Source of the DNA: Karalla daura
Lineage: Eukaryota > Chordata > Actinopteri > Chaetodontiformes > Leiognathidae
Direction: 5' to 3'
NCBI GenBank assembly: GCA_029224185.1
Contig: CM055191.1
Coordinates: forward strand, 8,878,536-8,942,535
Length of the DNA: 64,000 nucleotides
The translations under genes and the position numbers were made by a program. Numbering within the stretch: position 1 is the stretch's first letter; each line of letters opens with the position of its first letter. The notes below the pieces were generated by a model. It did not search any database. It had not been told where the DNA came from and saw only the letters and a program-made list of their open reading frames with translations. Positions 1 through 10,429 of this stretch are shown here, in pieces.

Positions 1-3000
1 ACACACACACACACACACACACGCACACACGTGGTGCACACAAACAACATCCCGGTGCCCCCCCCGATCCCCACTTGGACCCCGCTTATTAAAGCATTCA
101 TCTATTTGGTTTATCATCAAAGAATATGAGGTATATGATGAACTATCTCTCTTTTACATCCTACAGTGGATGAAGAAAAAAGTTGAAACCAACTCATAGA
201 AAAGTGGAAACAAAAAGAGACGGAAAAAGAGAGACAAGGCGAGAAGCTACGGGGCGGCTCGCCCTCTTCTCTCGTGCCTCTCTTCTTTCCTCTCTGTCGT
301 GTAAAAAACTTTAGCCTCTGCCCCGGTTGATCTTCATCTTTTGTGGGTGTGTTTTTTTTTCTTTTTGGTTGTGTAGCTGTAAAGCTTTCAGAGTTTCTCC
401 CTGCGGAGAAAATATAGAGAACAGAGGCAGCACCGTGTCTCAAACAACACCTTTTTTTCACGTCACATTCACTCCATTGAAAACGTGTTTCTCTCTTTCT
501 TTTTTGGTTTATTATCAGGAGATATAGAGGCACGTATCCTTCCTAAGAGCTTCTACCCAATTTATCCACCTCCTCCTCCTCCTCCTCCTCTCGGTTATAA
601 ATTTGGAGGTGTCGGTCCACACGGTGCTGCCTCTCACTACTGTGAGCTCCGGCTCCCCTTTAAGAGGAGCGTCGGCTCTGTGAGGAAGAGGATACGATGG
701 TGGCCGAGCTTCCAGCCGGCCACCGCTCTCTTATTAAGGCCCTACAGGACCCTTTCTGCTATTATTTGGTTTAAAGATGTAAAAAAAAACACAAAAAACA
801 AAACAAAAAAGTTAGCAGAAGGCAAAAAAATAACAAAGAAAAGAAAACCCCCATCACAAATAACATCCCAGAATATGAAAAAAGCACCTCTAGAAATAAA
901 TTAAATAAATAGCAAGGCAAAAAAGAGATAACAAGCACATAAATCAACGCTAACCCTGAATAAATAGAACGATCAAAAGTCTAAATCATCTGAACAAGGA
1001 GAAATAAAAACTCCAAAGAGAGATAGTTGAAATTTTTGGTCTAAAATCAAGTTATTATCATCAATGTTTTTTAGGATCTTTTTTTTTTCTCAAAGTCTTT
1101 TTTGTACGTTTTTTTTCTTTTTAATACATTAGCGATAAGTAAGCAGTAGAACATAGATCTTTTTTCTACAAAATCTATAGAAGCACTAACAGATACATTC
1201 CGTCTAAGAGTCAATGTGGAGAAAAGGTTTCACCTTCTCGGCGCAAACCCCACATTTAAAGTTTGGTTTGTGAAACGATTCTCGCGCCTCTCGCTGTCTT
1301 TTGCTTTTCTTTTCCTCTGGTGTGGATCAAACCAAATATTCTTTGGATATGTTTACTTTCAGCTCCTAACCCTCGCCAACTTGACTGAGGCCCCCGCTGT
1401 GTGTGTTACTCTGCATGTGAGGCGTGTGTTTCCGCCGCCCGCGGGTCCAAATGAATGACAAGACATCACTTTAAGACCCTATTCCTCCTCCTCCTCTTCT
1501 TCTTCTTCTTCTTCTTCTTTTTTAAAAACCCCTTTGGCCTCCCATAGACACTTACGTACAGATAAACACACAGTTTCACCTCAGGCAAATCGACTTGAAC
1601 CCATTTCTGTGCCCTCGTGCAGAGAGGTGCACTTCCTGTTCCTCTCTAACTGTGTTTGGTTTGGTTTCAGTATTTGGTTTGGCATTTTTAATTAAGGTTT
1701 GCTATTCAACTTTTTGGCTTTTTGTGTATCTTATCTTATTTTTTTTGTTCCTCTGCCAAGACAGTCCGTTTCTTTATCTAATAAAAATCTGGAAGCTAAA
1801 TTTTCACAGTATTTTTTCCAACCACCTGATAAAAATCTCTAGCACGACTACGAAAAAAATAAGGAGCTCTTGTAGTAAGTAAGCGAGTACGTTATTCCAA
1901 ATGAGTAATAAGCACTAAAGTACAGTACAGAAAAACGGCATCAAGAGACACAGCAGAGATAAAACAATCGGAAACCGACCCAACAGAAAAATAAAAACAG
2001 ATTCTTAGAAGATTTCAGTTCAGTGAGGTCATTTGCGTTTAGCTCCATCCAGGACCAGAGAGCCGGGCCGGAGGGAGTGAGAGGAGGCCTGCCTGTCTGT
2101 CCACCCGCCCTGCCCTGCTACACAGTCTCAGAGTGTGGGGGGGTGGGGGAGGGGGGAGGGGCTGGGGCTGGATTGCTGCATCCCTAAAGCTAACAGACAG
2201 ACAGAGAGACGGACAGACAGACAGGTGGAGAGGCTGCGACGGCTTTGCATCCCCTCCCCGCCTGCACCTTGTCCTCCTCCTCCACCTCCTCCTCCTCCCC
2301 TGCTCCTCCCTCCGGGCCACATTTGGTTTTTGTTTTTTTTTGTTTTTGTTTTTTTTTTTTTTGGTTTGGTTTGCTTCTGTCATTCCTTGGGTTGTGTTCG
2401 CTGTCGTTTATTTTTGGTTTGGGTTAAATTTTTGGTATCCTCTTACAAAATAAAAACAAGAAAAAAAAAACAAGAAAAAAAAAAAGTGTGACACCCCCCC
2501 CCCCCCCCAACCCTCTCTCTCCACTACAGTGTGTCCCTCCGTCGCCTGTTGCCCGGTGCACCCGTCTCTGTGGGGGGTTCGGAGTAAAAGGATCAGTTTC
2601 CTAGATAAAGCTTCCCCCTCCCCCCATCCCCCTCTCCCATCGAGGGGTGTTTCTTTTGGACGGGCCAGGTGGAGGGGATTACACGTAGGGGGGCTTCCAG
2701 TGGTTCTGTCCTGTCCTCAGCCCCCCACCCACCCACCCACCCCGTTTTCACCCATCCATTCTGTGTCTTTATTGTGTTCGTACGTCTTGGCCGAGGCTCT
2801 TGAGGGGGGGAGCCGGAGACCTGGCCTCGAGAATGCTTTGGTTTCCATTTGAGAATTAATGGCAGTCTGAGGTGGAAAATGACAGTGAAATGTGATTGAT
2901 GGAGCGTTGATGGAAAACAGACAAACATCAGTAAACATGTCTAGACAGACAGGTGTTGGTATCGACGAGGCAGGGCCGAGAGCCGGCTGTGACTAAACTT

Positions 3001-4638
3001 GCCTTTATTGACTTATTTAGCCTTCAGTCTCAATAGTTATTACTTTTAAATCTCCTATTTCATACTTTCAAAACGCTCGCCCGCTCCGAACAAACGTCAT
3101 TTTCGGCGTGTGAAGTTTTCCGGGGCGTGTTCATTTAGCCACCGACGACGGCTCGTCTCTTTTCAAAAGAGCGGGCCTGATTAAGAGCACGAAACGTCAC
3201 GTGTTTACATCTTAATAGATTTGTTCACCCCTCCGAGGACGCCGACTCTGCTTCGGATCTCACGGCACTTGGAAACAAACAAAAAAAAGAAAAGACTTGA
3301 ACACCGGCCGCCCTCGTCGTCTCTGTTCCTGCAGATTAGTCACAATCAAAAGCGAGATACACGCACAAACGAGCACCTAAACGTACCGTATATATGCTGT
3401 TAGACAGTGAGGATGAGGATGATGATGATAATGATGATGATGATTGGAAAAGACCCCGAAACTAAAAACAATAAATAGGAGATGGAGAGAAAGTCACTAA
3501 TAAATAATACAAAAACAAAACAAAAAAAAAGAAGCAAATCCTGGCTGTACCTCTGGATAACTCTGCTCTCGAAATGAAGCTCAGAGAGGAAAGCTGCTCT
3601 GAGCGCTCAGAACCAGAGGTAGGTAAAGAGACTAACAGGTGAAGGTACAGCAGGCGAATCATTCACAGACTCGTGTCGTCACAATCTTTGACAGTAATTT
3701 TCTCCAAAAGTAGCGAGCGTGAATACCTATGCGTGAGCAGACACAGACAGGATGGATGGATGAGTGGATGGATTGGCTCTCAATGTGTGTGTGTGTGTGT
3801 GTGTGTGTAGCAGTAGCAGTAGAGTCCTGGTCCTGGATAGCTTCAGTATTTACACGTCCTTTGAATAAAGCTTTTCTCTCCGTATTTTTGGTTTTTGGTA
3901 TTTGGGATTTTGGTATGGTTGTCGTTTTTTTTTTTGTCATTGTGTATTCCTCCTCCTCCTCCTCTTCCTCCTCCGCCTCCTCCTCAGGTAAATTTTTGGT
4001 TTATACTTATCCTCCCTTCTCCTCTTCCTTCAGACCCGCAGCTTTTTTCGAAATGATAAAGAAAAACAAAAAGTAAAACAAAAAAAAAGGAAAACTCGAG
4101 CACAGTCCTCCTCTCCTTTTTCTTTTTTTTGTCCTTGCCGCCATTCCTTCGTCACATAGTAAAGTCATCTTTTGTCATTTTTGGTTTTACGCACGCCGAC
4201 AGGCTTCTTGGCCGTCCTCTTCCACCTCTGCGTCAAAGAGTCATTGGTTTGTTTTCCTTCAGAGAGAAAGAGTGCTGAGGCGCCGTGTCGATGCCACGTG
4301 TTATTGACAAAAAGGTCCCACGTTGCCTCCTCCCCGTCTGTTTGGATAGATAAAGATTTTTGGTTTCAATCTTCCCCCTTTCCCCTCCCGTCTCCCCTCC
4401 TTCTCGTCTTTCCCTCCCTCTCTCCTCTTTCATTCTGTGTATTTTTGGCATCGAAAGACTGGGAGAGATGGAGAGAGAGCCATTGCGAAAAGAACAACGG
4501 AAGAAGAGCGCAAGAGAGAGAAAGAGATAGCTTTGGTGTGAAAGGCGAGGTTCCGTTTCCTCCTTCCTCCTTCCTCCTCCTCCTCCTTCCTCCTTCCTCC
4601 TCCTCCTTCTCCTCCTCTCTGATTGGCCCGTGGCGCGG
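1..4638 (-). other. 3' flank of POU2F2, probably including a long 3' UTR
   Basis: This stretch follows the POU2F2 stop codon on the minus strand. I see no credible coding exon in it. It is AT-rich with T-runs on the plus strand (A-runs in the transcript), CT-rich and CCT-rich tracts, and about 20 copies of TTTGGT (ACCAAA in the transcript). The first canonical minus-strand AATAAA after the stop is at 3009-3004, with another at 2773-2768. A 3' UTR of at least 1.6 kb is therefore plausible, but the cleavage site cannot be fixed from sequence alone. The long open frames here are low-complexity or antisense to exon 15. Confidence 0.5.
3004..3009 (-). terminator. candidate poly(A) signal AATAAA
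   Basis: First canonical AATAAA hexamer on the minus strand downstream of the POU2F2 stop codon, about 1.63 kb past it. The context is GTCAATAAAGGC. Use of this site is inferred; other signals further along could also be used. Confidence 0.3.
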
Positions 4639-4964
4639 TCACTCGATCTTGGCCCCGCCCAGGGAGGGCGGGCTGTGTGCCATTTCGCTGGAGGAGCAGG
4701 AGGAGGCGGGGCTGGAGCAGGGCGAGGGCGAGCAGGGGGTGGGGCTGATGCTGCTGGCCGAGGGGAAGGGCGAGGCCTGCGAGGCTTTGGCTACGGCGGC
4801 GCTGAGGAGTCCCGCGCCGGGGCTCTGGCCCATGTGGAGCAGGGCGGGGTGGTTCAGGAAGAGGGAGGAGGGGAGGCCCCCGCCCTGGCCCCCGGAGCCC
4901 AGCATCACCTTGCTGCCCCCCTCAAGACTGGAAAGGGGCAGCTGGCCACCACTGGCTGCTAGGG
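4639..4964 (-). CDS. POU2F2 exon 15: C-terminal coding exon and stop
   Basis: Last coding exon (326 nt), encoding the end of the C-terminal activation region of OCT2, a nuclear transcription factor. A strong polypyrimidine tract ending CCGTCCTCAG precedes it. The first two bases complete an Ala codon (G|CC) begun in exon 14, giving ATIQ-ALAASGGQLPLSSLEG. This matches the family motif NPLATIQALASGGTLPLTSLDG. Further along are SSLFLNHPALL (family: SPLFLNHAGLPLL), LLSAAVAKA and a Ser/Pro/Cys-rich tail ending GGAKIE and TGA. The frame contributes 107 residues (643-749 of the model). It differs from mammalian OCT2 in having a Pro/Cys-rich SPTPCSPSPCSSPASS segment where mammals have polyserine. The antisense strand carries an open frame of 282 codons, which is a shadow. 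Confidence 0.93.
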
Positions 4965-5195
4965 CTGAGGACGGGACAGAGGGAGAGAGCAGGAGAAAGG
5001 GGTCATGTTTCACATCGTAGCCACACGGATCAAATAATGACATAATCTGTTTGATTTCTCAATGTGGGTATTGTATCCTAAATACTACTTGAGCATTGTG
5101 GCAATGTATTCTAAATGTGTTGAACTTTCATCTGTGCAACAAACTTTCATTCACACCTGGATGAATACGCCCTTCATAACATCTGATAATTTCAA

Positions 5196-5300
5196 CAATG
5201 TAGTTGTACTCTGATTACTGTCTTTTTCAATTGTAACTATACTGGAATACCGTGACTCTTCTTTTGTATTCTGAAGCACGTAACTCTGCTACATGTTGCT
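5196..5300 (-). mobile_element. MITE-like repeat, copy 1 (non-autonomous DNA transposon, hAT-like by recall)
   Basis: This block aligns by eye with the reverse complement of 35181-35295. Shared landmarks in order are CAATGTA, CTCTGATTACT, TGGAATAC (TTGAAATAC in copy 2), TTTGTATTCT and TACATGT. It is degenerate, with small indels. The arrangement resembles a short non-autonomous repeat I recall from fish genomes. Terminal inverted repeats and target-site duplication could not be defined, so the hAT assignment is tentative. Confidence 0.5.
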
Positions 5301-6728
5301 TTTATGGGGGCTTTCTCTCTTTAGACGTCATCCAGTTTCTTGTTACTATAGCTAGGATCGAAGATGACCTTAATTTGATCTCGGAGAGGTTGCGACAATG
5401 GAACTTCAACATAACATTGAAGGAAAACAAAAAGAAAAGACGTAAATAGAGGAATCCAATAGAACTTTTGATTGCTGTTTAGAATTAGCATGTGCAATGA
5501 TTTAACGTTGTTTTTTACTGACTATAAAAAAAACTCTAAACAAAATTTACATCAATATCTCACTTCTACAACATTAGAAACTTGGTTCCTCATCGGGAAA
5601 ATCTTTGCCATTAAGTATGGCTTCAATTTCTACCTGTTCTTCCTTCATCACGAGGCATTCTTCCACTTTGACCATTAAGAGGTGACTGTTGTCGAGACAG
5701 TTGTATGTAACTATGTAAATGAAGTCTGTCCGCTGGAGGGGCGTGGCTGGGAAATATTTAACTTTTCCAAAAGGAAAAACAAACAAAAAAAAAAAGAGAA
5801 AACCTTGTCGCCGCGGAAACAGAGATAACGGCTCTTCCTGATAACTGACCGCTAGTGCTGTCTAGCGCTAACTGTCGCCAGCTAATCTCAGAGGGGGATC
5901 AGACCCGGCACGGCCACACGTCGCCATGGAAACGAGGCCTGCGACTCAGACGTGCATGTGATCGCGGACTCCAGGTTTTAGTGTTGGCTACTCATGGCTG
6001 AAAATGTCCGCCCGCACTGGTGTATTTTTAGCGAGGAAACTGATATATTGTTGTATTGTTTTTATATTTATATTGTTTTCATACTTTATGTGCTCTGCTG
6101 ATTTTATGCATTCCAGCTGTGGCTGTTTTTAAAGCACCTTATGAGTTGAGATGAGTTGAGAGATGACTTTGCACTGGTTTCAGTCGAGTTATCTTCCCTC
6201 TCCTACTTACCCATCTCCTCCTAACTAGTGCTCAAACTCTGCCCTTGTGCGAGTAACTAGTTCTTCTGCTCTCTCACCTCTCGGTCTGAAGGATGGAGAG
6301 CGGTATTTAAAGCTGTACTACGCTTTCTTTTCTTCGTCTTGCCTATGTTTTCTGTCTCCTAGATAAACACATCTGTCTAACGACTAAATGTCATGACATG
6401 AGCGGAGATGAAATGAATACATGAGAGTCTACAGATGACTGGGACGGCACAGACGCGCACATGAAAGTGTAGCCCACACAGAAGCGTTACCAACCTCACA
6501 CACACACACACACAAAGACAAACACACAGATGTACACTGAATGGGATGGATGCATGGATATCAGTGGCAACACATAAGTCACTCTTCCTCTCTACGTCTT
6601 TCTGTTTCCTCAGCTGCTTCACACTCCGCTGCCCGCTCTTGCAACCTGCGCTCCACTCTGCCGCCATTTGATTCACCTACCATGCATAACTGCATTACTC
6701 ATCATCGCACTTCTCTTTTTAATACATT

Positions 6729-6755
<27 letters not shown>
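6729..6755. repeat. (CT)n microsatellite
   Basis: Uninterrupted CT dinucleotide tract in intron 14 of POU2F2. Confidence 0.95.
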
Positions 6756-6760
<5 letters not shown>

Positions 6761-6924
6761 CCGCCTCTCGGCGAGAGCTCAGGAATTAGCTTTGCTCAAC
6801 TGTTTATATTGGTCATTTATTAACACGTTTTTTTGTTGTTGTTGTTTTTCCCTCTTCAAGCGCTATTCTAATGAAGTGTAGGACGGGATGTGTCGTGTAC
6901 TTTGAGCAGTCGTGTGTACGTGTA

Positions 6925-6950
6925 AGTGTGTGTGTGTGTGTGTGTGTGTG
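6925..6950. repeat. (TG)n microsatellite
   Basis: Uninterrupted TG tract in intron 14 of POU2F2. Confidence 0.95.
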
Positions 6951-7219
6951 AGTAGGAGGGTACAAGAGAATATGGTTGGGTAACAGAAGAGAGAAATACA
7001 CTGGCTGCGTGCTGCTGAACACAAAAATCTATTTTCTGTGTGTTTATACATTCTTTGACCCTGAGCTTATCCCAGAAATGAAATTAATAAAGTCCGCATC
7101 CACCTCAGCCTTGACCTCTAAATTATATTCTGCTTATCACAGGTGGAGGTGCTTAGTTTTTTCTTTTTCTTTTTCTCCTGAATTTTCTCTCTTTCTTTCT
7201 CTCTCTCTGTTTCTCTGTT

Positions 7220-7229
<10 letters not shown>

Positions 7230-7249
<20 letters not shown>
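7230..7249. repeat. (CA)n tract forming the donor of exon 14
   Basis: In the POU2F2 transcript this tract reads GUGUGUGU and starts at the first intronic base after exon 14, so the 5' splice site itself is part of a UG repeat. Confidence 0.9.
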
Positions 7250-7252
<3 letters not shown>

Positions 7253-7323
7253 GGATAGTGGCCAGGGGATTGTTACCGAGGAGGGCTTGGCTCATCCCTG
7301 TGTTAACTCCCATCACAGTGTTC
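7250..7323 (-). CDS. POU2F2 exon 14: small exon with the NNPLATIQ motif
   Basis: 74-nt internal exon. The acceptor is GACACAACAG. Its first base completes a Gly codon (GG|G) from exon 13. The exon then encodes NTVMGVNTGMSQALLGNNPL followed by ATIQ, and its last base starts the Ala codon finished in exon 15. Human OCT2 has STMVGLSSGLSPALMSNNPLATIQ at the same place, so both identity and phase fit. The donor is GTGTGT, a weak match to consensus apart from GT, and it lies in a (TG)n run. A second alternating-purine microsatellite (7339-7406) lies just upstream of the acceptor instead of a classic pyrimidine tract. The exon (residues 618-641) is part of the C-terminal region shared by OCT1 and OCT2. 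Skipping it would shift the frame. Confidence 0.88.
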
Positions 7324-7338
7324 CTGTTGTGTCAAATA

Positions 7339-7406
7339 CACACACACACGCGCACACACACACACACGCGCACACACACACAGACACACACAGACACACA
7401 CACACA
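7339..7406. repeat. imperfect (CA)n microsatellite upstream of exon 14 acceptor
   Basis: CA repeat with CGCG and CAGA interruptions, about 15 nt on the intron side of the exon 14 acceptor. It is UG-rich in the transcript. Confidence 0.95.
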
Positions 7407-7895
7407 TGCGAGCATATAGACGAACACAGACAGGCAGAGGAGAAAAGGTGAGAAAAAAAGCAGGTTTAGCAGCAAGGACAAGCAGAGGGCAAAATCAGCA
7501 CAAATAAAGAGCAGTAGTTTGCTGAGAGTCGGCTGCCCAGGTGTAAACAAGAGGTTAGAAAATGCAAGAAGAGACAGAACATCTCCGGGAATGTTACCAA
7601 ACACAGAACAGTCTCATCAACTATGCATTTATGTAAAAAAAAAAACAAACAAACAAAAAACAGAAAACGTGGCTGCGCTGATTAAGAGTGTGTGATCTGC
7701 GTGTGTGTCTCTGTCGTATTCACCTCAAGTTTGCAGCAAAATCGGTGATGTAGTTTGACACGTCACCGTTCTTTTTACCCATACGCCATAAGCTGTGAAC
7801 ACAAGAAACACACACACAAACACACACATAGGGTTATACAGCACTGCCGCACAGAGGTAGCAGTGGCAGCCAAAGGGCAACTCGTAACATAGCAA

Positions 7896-7935
7896 AGTGT
7901 GTGTGTGTGTGTGTGTGTGTGTGAGTGTGTGTGTG
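7896..7935. repeat. (TG)n microsatellite
   Basis: TG tract with one GA interruption, inside intron 13. Confidence 0.95.
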
Positions 7936-8311
7936 AGAAAGCACAAACTATTAACCTGTGCAGCGTGTGTAAAACATTTCAACTACAAACTGCAGGTGAA
8001 GCGAGCATGGTGCAATTATGGCCGTCGTATTTATGGAAATGAGAGGTTACGTGTGTTTAAATATTTTGCGTCGAGTCAATTTAGGAGAAGAGACGAGATT
8101 GTGAGCAAAACACACACACAGATGCTGAGGTTAAAGAGCGGTATCTGGCCTGTCTTTGCTTGATCTTTTTCAGGTTTTGTGTATGTATGGTCTCAGCAGT
8201 GCCAAATTGCACTTAAGGTATTAGAAGCAATGCTTTTTATATAAGTTACTGCTCATTAGAGACCACACCAAAGTTCTAAGTAGGTCATGCTAATGTGGGT
8301 CAGAGTGTAAA

Positions 8312-8319
8312 ATGCAAAT
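8312..8319 (+). promoter_or_regulatory. perfect octamer motif ATGCAAAT
   Basis: Exact match to the octamer recognised by OCT1/OCT2, in intron 13 of the gene that encodes OCT2. Whether it is bound is unknown; one to two such hits are expected by chance in a window of this size. Confidence 0.3.
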
Positions 8320-8719
8320 GAAATAACGTGAAATTTAACAATCTCTTAATTTACTCTCCATCTGGGTTTTATTATTGCCTGTGGCGCATTTCAAACAAGC
8401 TGGGACACAAGCAACATGAAACGCTGCAGGAAACACTTGTTCGGAAAAAAATGCCAGATTGTGACAGACGAACATGAAAGGCTCACACGTGAGTCAGAGA
8501 CACGTGACTACATGAAGCGTACTGTATACTGTAAGTGCTTACTCGCACAACCTGCACTTGATCCAGATCTTGTCTTTGAATAGAGATGTCACTTTTTCCT
8601 TTCTAGTTTCTTTAAATCTGTGCCAAGGTTCTCAAGGTATACCCAAACAAAACAGGCGAGACCAAAGTGGCGAGTTCACCTGTGATAATAACCCTTTAAG
8701 AGGTGTTTATTGGTAATAG

Positions 8720-9132
8720 ACACTATATTAGGCTCACCCGCCTTTGCTTGCATATGAACTTAGGTGACAGCACACCATGCAAGAGATGTTGGACAATTCC
8801 ATGCTCTCAACTCTGTGGGAAGAGTTTGGGATGAGCCCTTTCTGTTCCAGTTGGAGTGTACCACTGCACAAAGCAAGGTCCATAGAGACATAGATGAGAG
8901 AGTTTTGGTGTGGATGGACTTGACTGGCCTGCAGAAAGACCTGACCTCACCCCAATGGAGAGCTTGGGGGAGACCTTTGGGGTGAATTGGAGAGGCCAGA
9001 CCCTCCTGTCCGACATCAGTGTGTGACCTCACAAATGGTTAAAAAACTCCCATTAACACACGTCTGGAAAGCCTTCCCAGACGTCATATGCGAGTCGAGG
9101 TAGATGAGCGAATAGTTTTGGCAATACAGTGT
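8720..9132 (+). mobile_element. degenerate Tc1/mariner-superfamily transposon remnant
   Basis: The left end ACACTATATTA and the right end TTTTGGCAATACAGTGT match the ends I recall for a common fish Tc1-like family. Between them is the 3' part of a transposase-coding region: stretches such as GAGATGTTGGACAATTCCAT, GCACAAAGCAAGGTCCATA and CATCAGTGTGTGACCTCACA follow the usual order of that family. The 5' two thirds of the transposase is missing and the remaining frame is broken by indels. It is therefore a dead, internally deleted copy, inserted antisense to POU2F2 in intron 13. Family-level naming is from memory. Confidence 0.75.
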
Positions 9133-9166
9133 GTGTATTTAAAAAGACCGAAAGGGTTCAGATAAA

Positions 9167-9174
9167 ATGCAAAT
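9167..9174 (+). promoter_or_regulatory. perfect octamer motif ATGCAAAT
   Basis: Second exact octamer in intron 13 of POU2F2, about 0.85 kb from the one at 8312 and just outside the Tc1-like remnant. Function is inferred only. Confidence 0.3.
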
Positions 9175-9320
9175 TCTTCCGACCTTCCCACTTTATCACA
9201 CCACGACTGTGGTCGTGCGAGCGCAGAGCAGTTAGGTAAGTTATCAAAATTTTTGCTCGGGGTGTCTGACAGCTCACATAACTGACAGATAACTGACTCT
9301 GAGCGCTGTACGTCTCTTAC

Positions 9321-9523
9321 CCTGTGTTCAGGTTGAGTGTGCTGTGGCTGGGAGTGGCTGGGCTGGCTGTGCTGCGGGGCGGAGGAGGAGGGGTGACGGG
9401 GGAGGGTGCGGAGCTGAGGGAGGGGTGGGTGGAGGTGAGGCTGGAGGTCAGGGGGCAGACGGAGGACATGGTGGTCACCGTTGTGCTGAGACTGGTCACG
9501 GCCTGCGACAGCTGGCTGGACAT
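9321..9523 (-). CDS. POU2F2 exon 13: Ser/Thr/Pro-rich C-terminal region
   Basis: 203-nt exon encoding residues 550-616 of the model. The acceptor is CTCATCCTCCCGAAG after a CT-rich tract, and the donor is GTAAGA. It starts in phase 0 with MSSQLSQAVTSLSTTVTTMS, which fits the mammalian OCT2 segment LSQASSSLSTTVTTLS. A Ser/Thr/Pro-rich stretch containing SVTPPPPP-like PVTPPPPPRS follows, and the exon ends STLNLNTG (family: GLNPSTG). The last Gly codon is split GG|G with exon 14. This is activation-domain sequence of low complexity, so only the two ends are well conserved. An internal Met at the exon start is not an initiation site. Confidence 0.9.
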
Positions 9524-9843
9524 CTTCGGGAGGATGAGAGAGAGAGGGAGACAGAGAGAGAAACGAGGGAGGGTTTGTTGTGAGAATTCACAAAAAAGGA
9601 GGCATCTACCAACAAAACAAAAGGTCTAAATCTAATGGAAACAAAAGCAAAACAAATATATTATCTGTAAATGAATCAAAGATAATTTCACTTTATAAGG
9701 TTTCTTAAAGTGTTTGATTCAAGATTACAGTGCAAAGTTGAACACTTGAAATGCAAAATTATCTCTTCAAACAAGATGAATAAATCCGAGTTTGTCCATC
9801 TTGGTAAGAATCAAACGCAGGGCGGACATGTTGGGCGTCGTAC
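9524..9843 (-). other. intron 12 of POU2F2
   Basis: 320 bases between exons 12 and 13. It is AT-rich with a CT-rich tract before the exon 13 acceptor. Nothing else is recognised. Confidence 0.85.
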
Positions 9844-10041
9844 CATGTGGGGGCTGTAGCAGGGTGGTTTGTGCGTCGGCGGGGCGGCAGGGGGCTGGCT
9901 GGGCAGGGGCGGGGTGGCACTGCTCGGATTGATGCGTTTCTCTTTCTGCCGGCGGTTGCAGAACCAGACCCGGATCACCTCCTTCTCCATGTTGAGCTGC
10001 TCGGCGATCAGCAGGATCTCCTCTGAGGTAGGCTTCTGGTT
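9844..10041 (-). CDS. POU2F2 exon 12: C-terminal two thirds of the POU homeodomain
   Basis: 198-nt exon, phase 0 at both ends, acceptor TCCTGTCACAG and donor GTACGA. It begins NQKPTSEEILLIAEQLNMEK and continues through EVIRVWFCNRRQKEKRINP. This includes homeodomain helix 2 and the recognition helix with the invariant WFCNRR. Cys50 and Asn51 of the homeodomain (model residues 511-512) are the POU-class base-contact positions. EEILLIAEQL is the OCT2 version; OCT1 has EEITMIADQL. After the homeodomain comes a Pro-rich segment ending KPPCYSPHM, which matches OCT2 KPASYSPHM. The exon covers model residues 484-549. The homeodomain binds the AAAT half of the ATGCAAAT octamer in the nucleus. Confidence 0.97.
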
Positions 10042-10429
10042 CTGTGACAGGAGGAACACGCACATGGAGGAAAAACTTGAAGAAGGTGTCTGCGGGAATC
10101 TTTAAGTTAATTCCAACACCTTTTTCAGACTTTTCTTCTTTTTCTTCTTCAAAGAAAACTTATAAGAACTCATTGCCATTTAAGCTTTAACTTATTTGGA
10201 AAAGACTTAAATACCAACAAGGTAAATAGAAACTTAAGATAGATAGAGACTTTATTGATCCCTCTGGGATTGTACACCATTGTTGGAAGTGAAAATAACA
10301 GTACAGACAGTAACAGTAACAGTGCTGACTCTAAATTACTCTAAGACTATCAGGATTAAGACTTCTTAATACTTTTTGAGGGTTTTTGAATGTGAGGCAG
10401 AAGCTCCTTTTCACCAGCCACTCGCTTAC
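10042..10429 (-). other. intron 11 of POU2F2
   Basis: 388 bases splitting the homeodomain between its helices 1 and 2, at the position known in OCT-family genes. It holds a retroelement 3' tail at 10238-10325. Confidence 0.85.
10238..10325 (-). mobile_element. 3' tail of a teleost non-LTR retroelement
   Basis: On the minus strand it reads ATCCCAGAGGGATCAATAAAGTCTCTATCTATC. The sequence GATCAATAAAGT followed by CTAT units is the usual 3' terminus of a common fish LINE family. Only about 90 bases remain, in the sense direction of POU2F2. The family name is not certain from so short a piece, and the 5' limit is approximate. Confidence 0.65.

Larger units (their letters stand above)
4965..7249 (-). 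other. intron 14 of POU2F2
   Basis: Intron between exons 14 and 15, about 2.3 kb. It contains a teleost MITE-like repeat (5196-5300), a CT tract (6729-6755) and TG repeats (6925-6950). The donor side begins directly inside a (CA)n/(TG)n tract. I see no exon in it. Confidence 0.8.
7324..9320 (-). other. intron 13 of POU2F2
   Basis: About 2.0 kb between exons 13 and 14. It carries (CA)n blocks near 7339-7406 and 7896-7935, a Tc1-like transposon remnant (8720-9132) and two perfect octamer motifs (8312-8319 and 9167-9174). No further exon is evident. Confidence 0.8.

Noticed and set aside
4172..5020. Plus-strand open frame of 282 codons
   Set aside because: It overlaps the last coding exon of POU2F2 on the opposite strand, and its composition is the antisense of Ser/Pro-rich codons plus CCT repeats. 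No family similarity.
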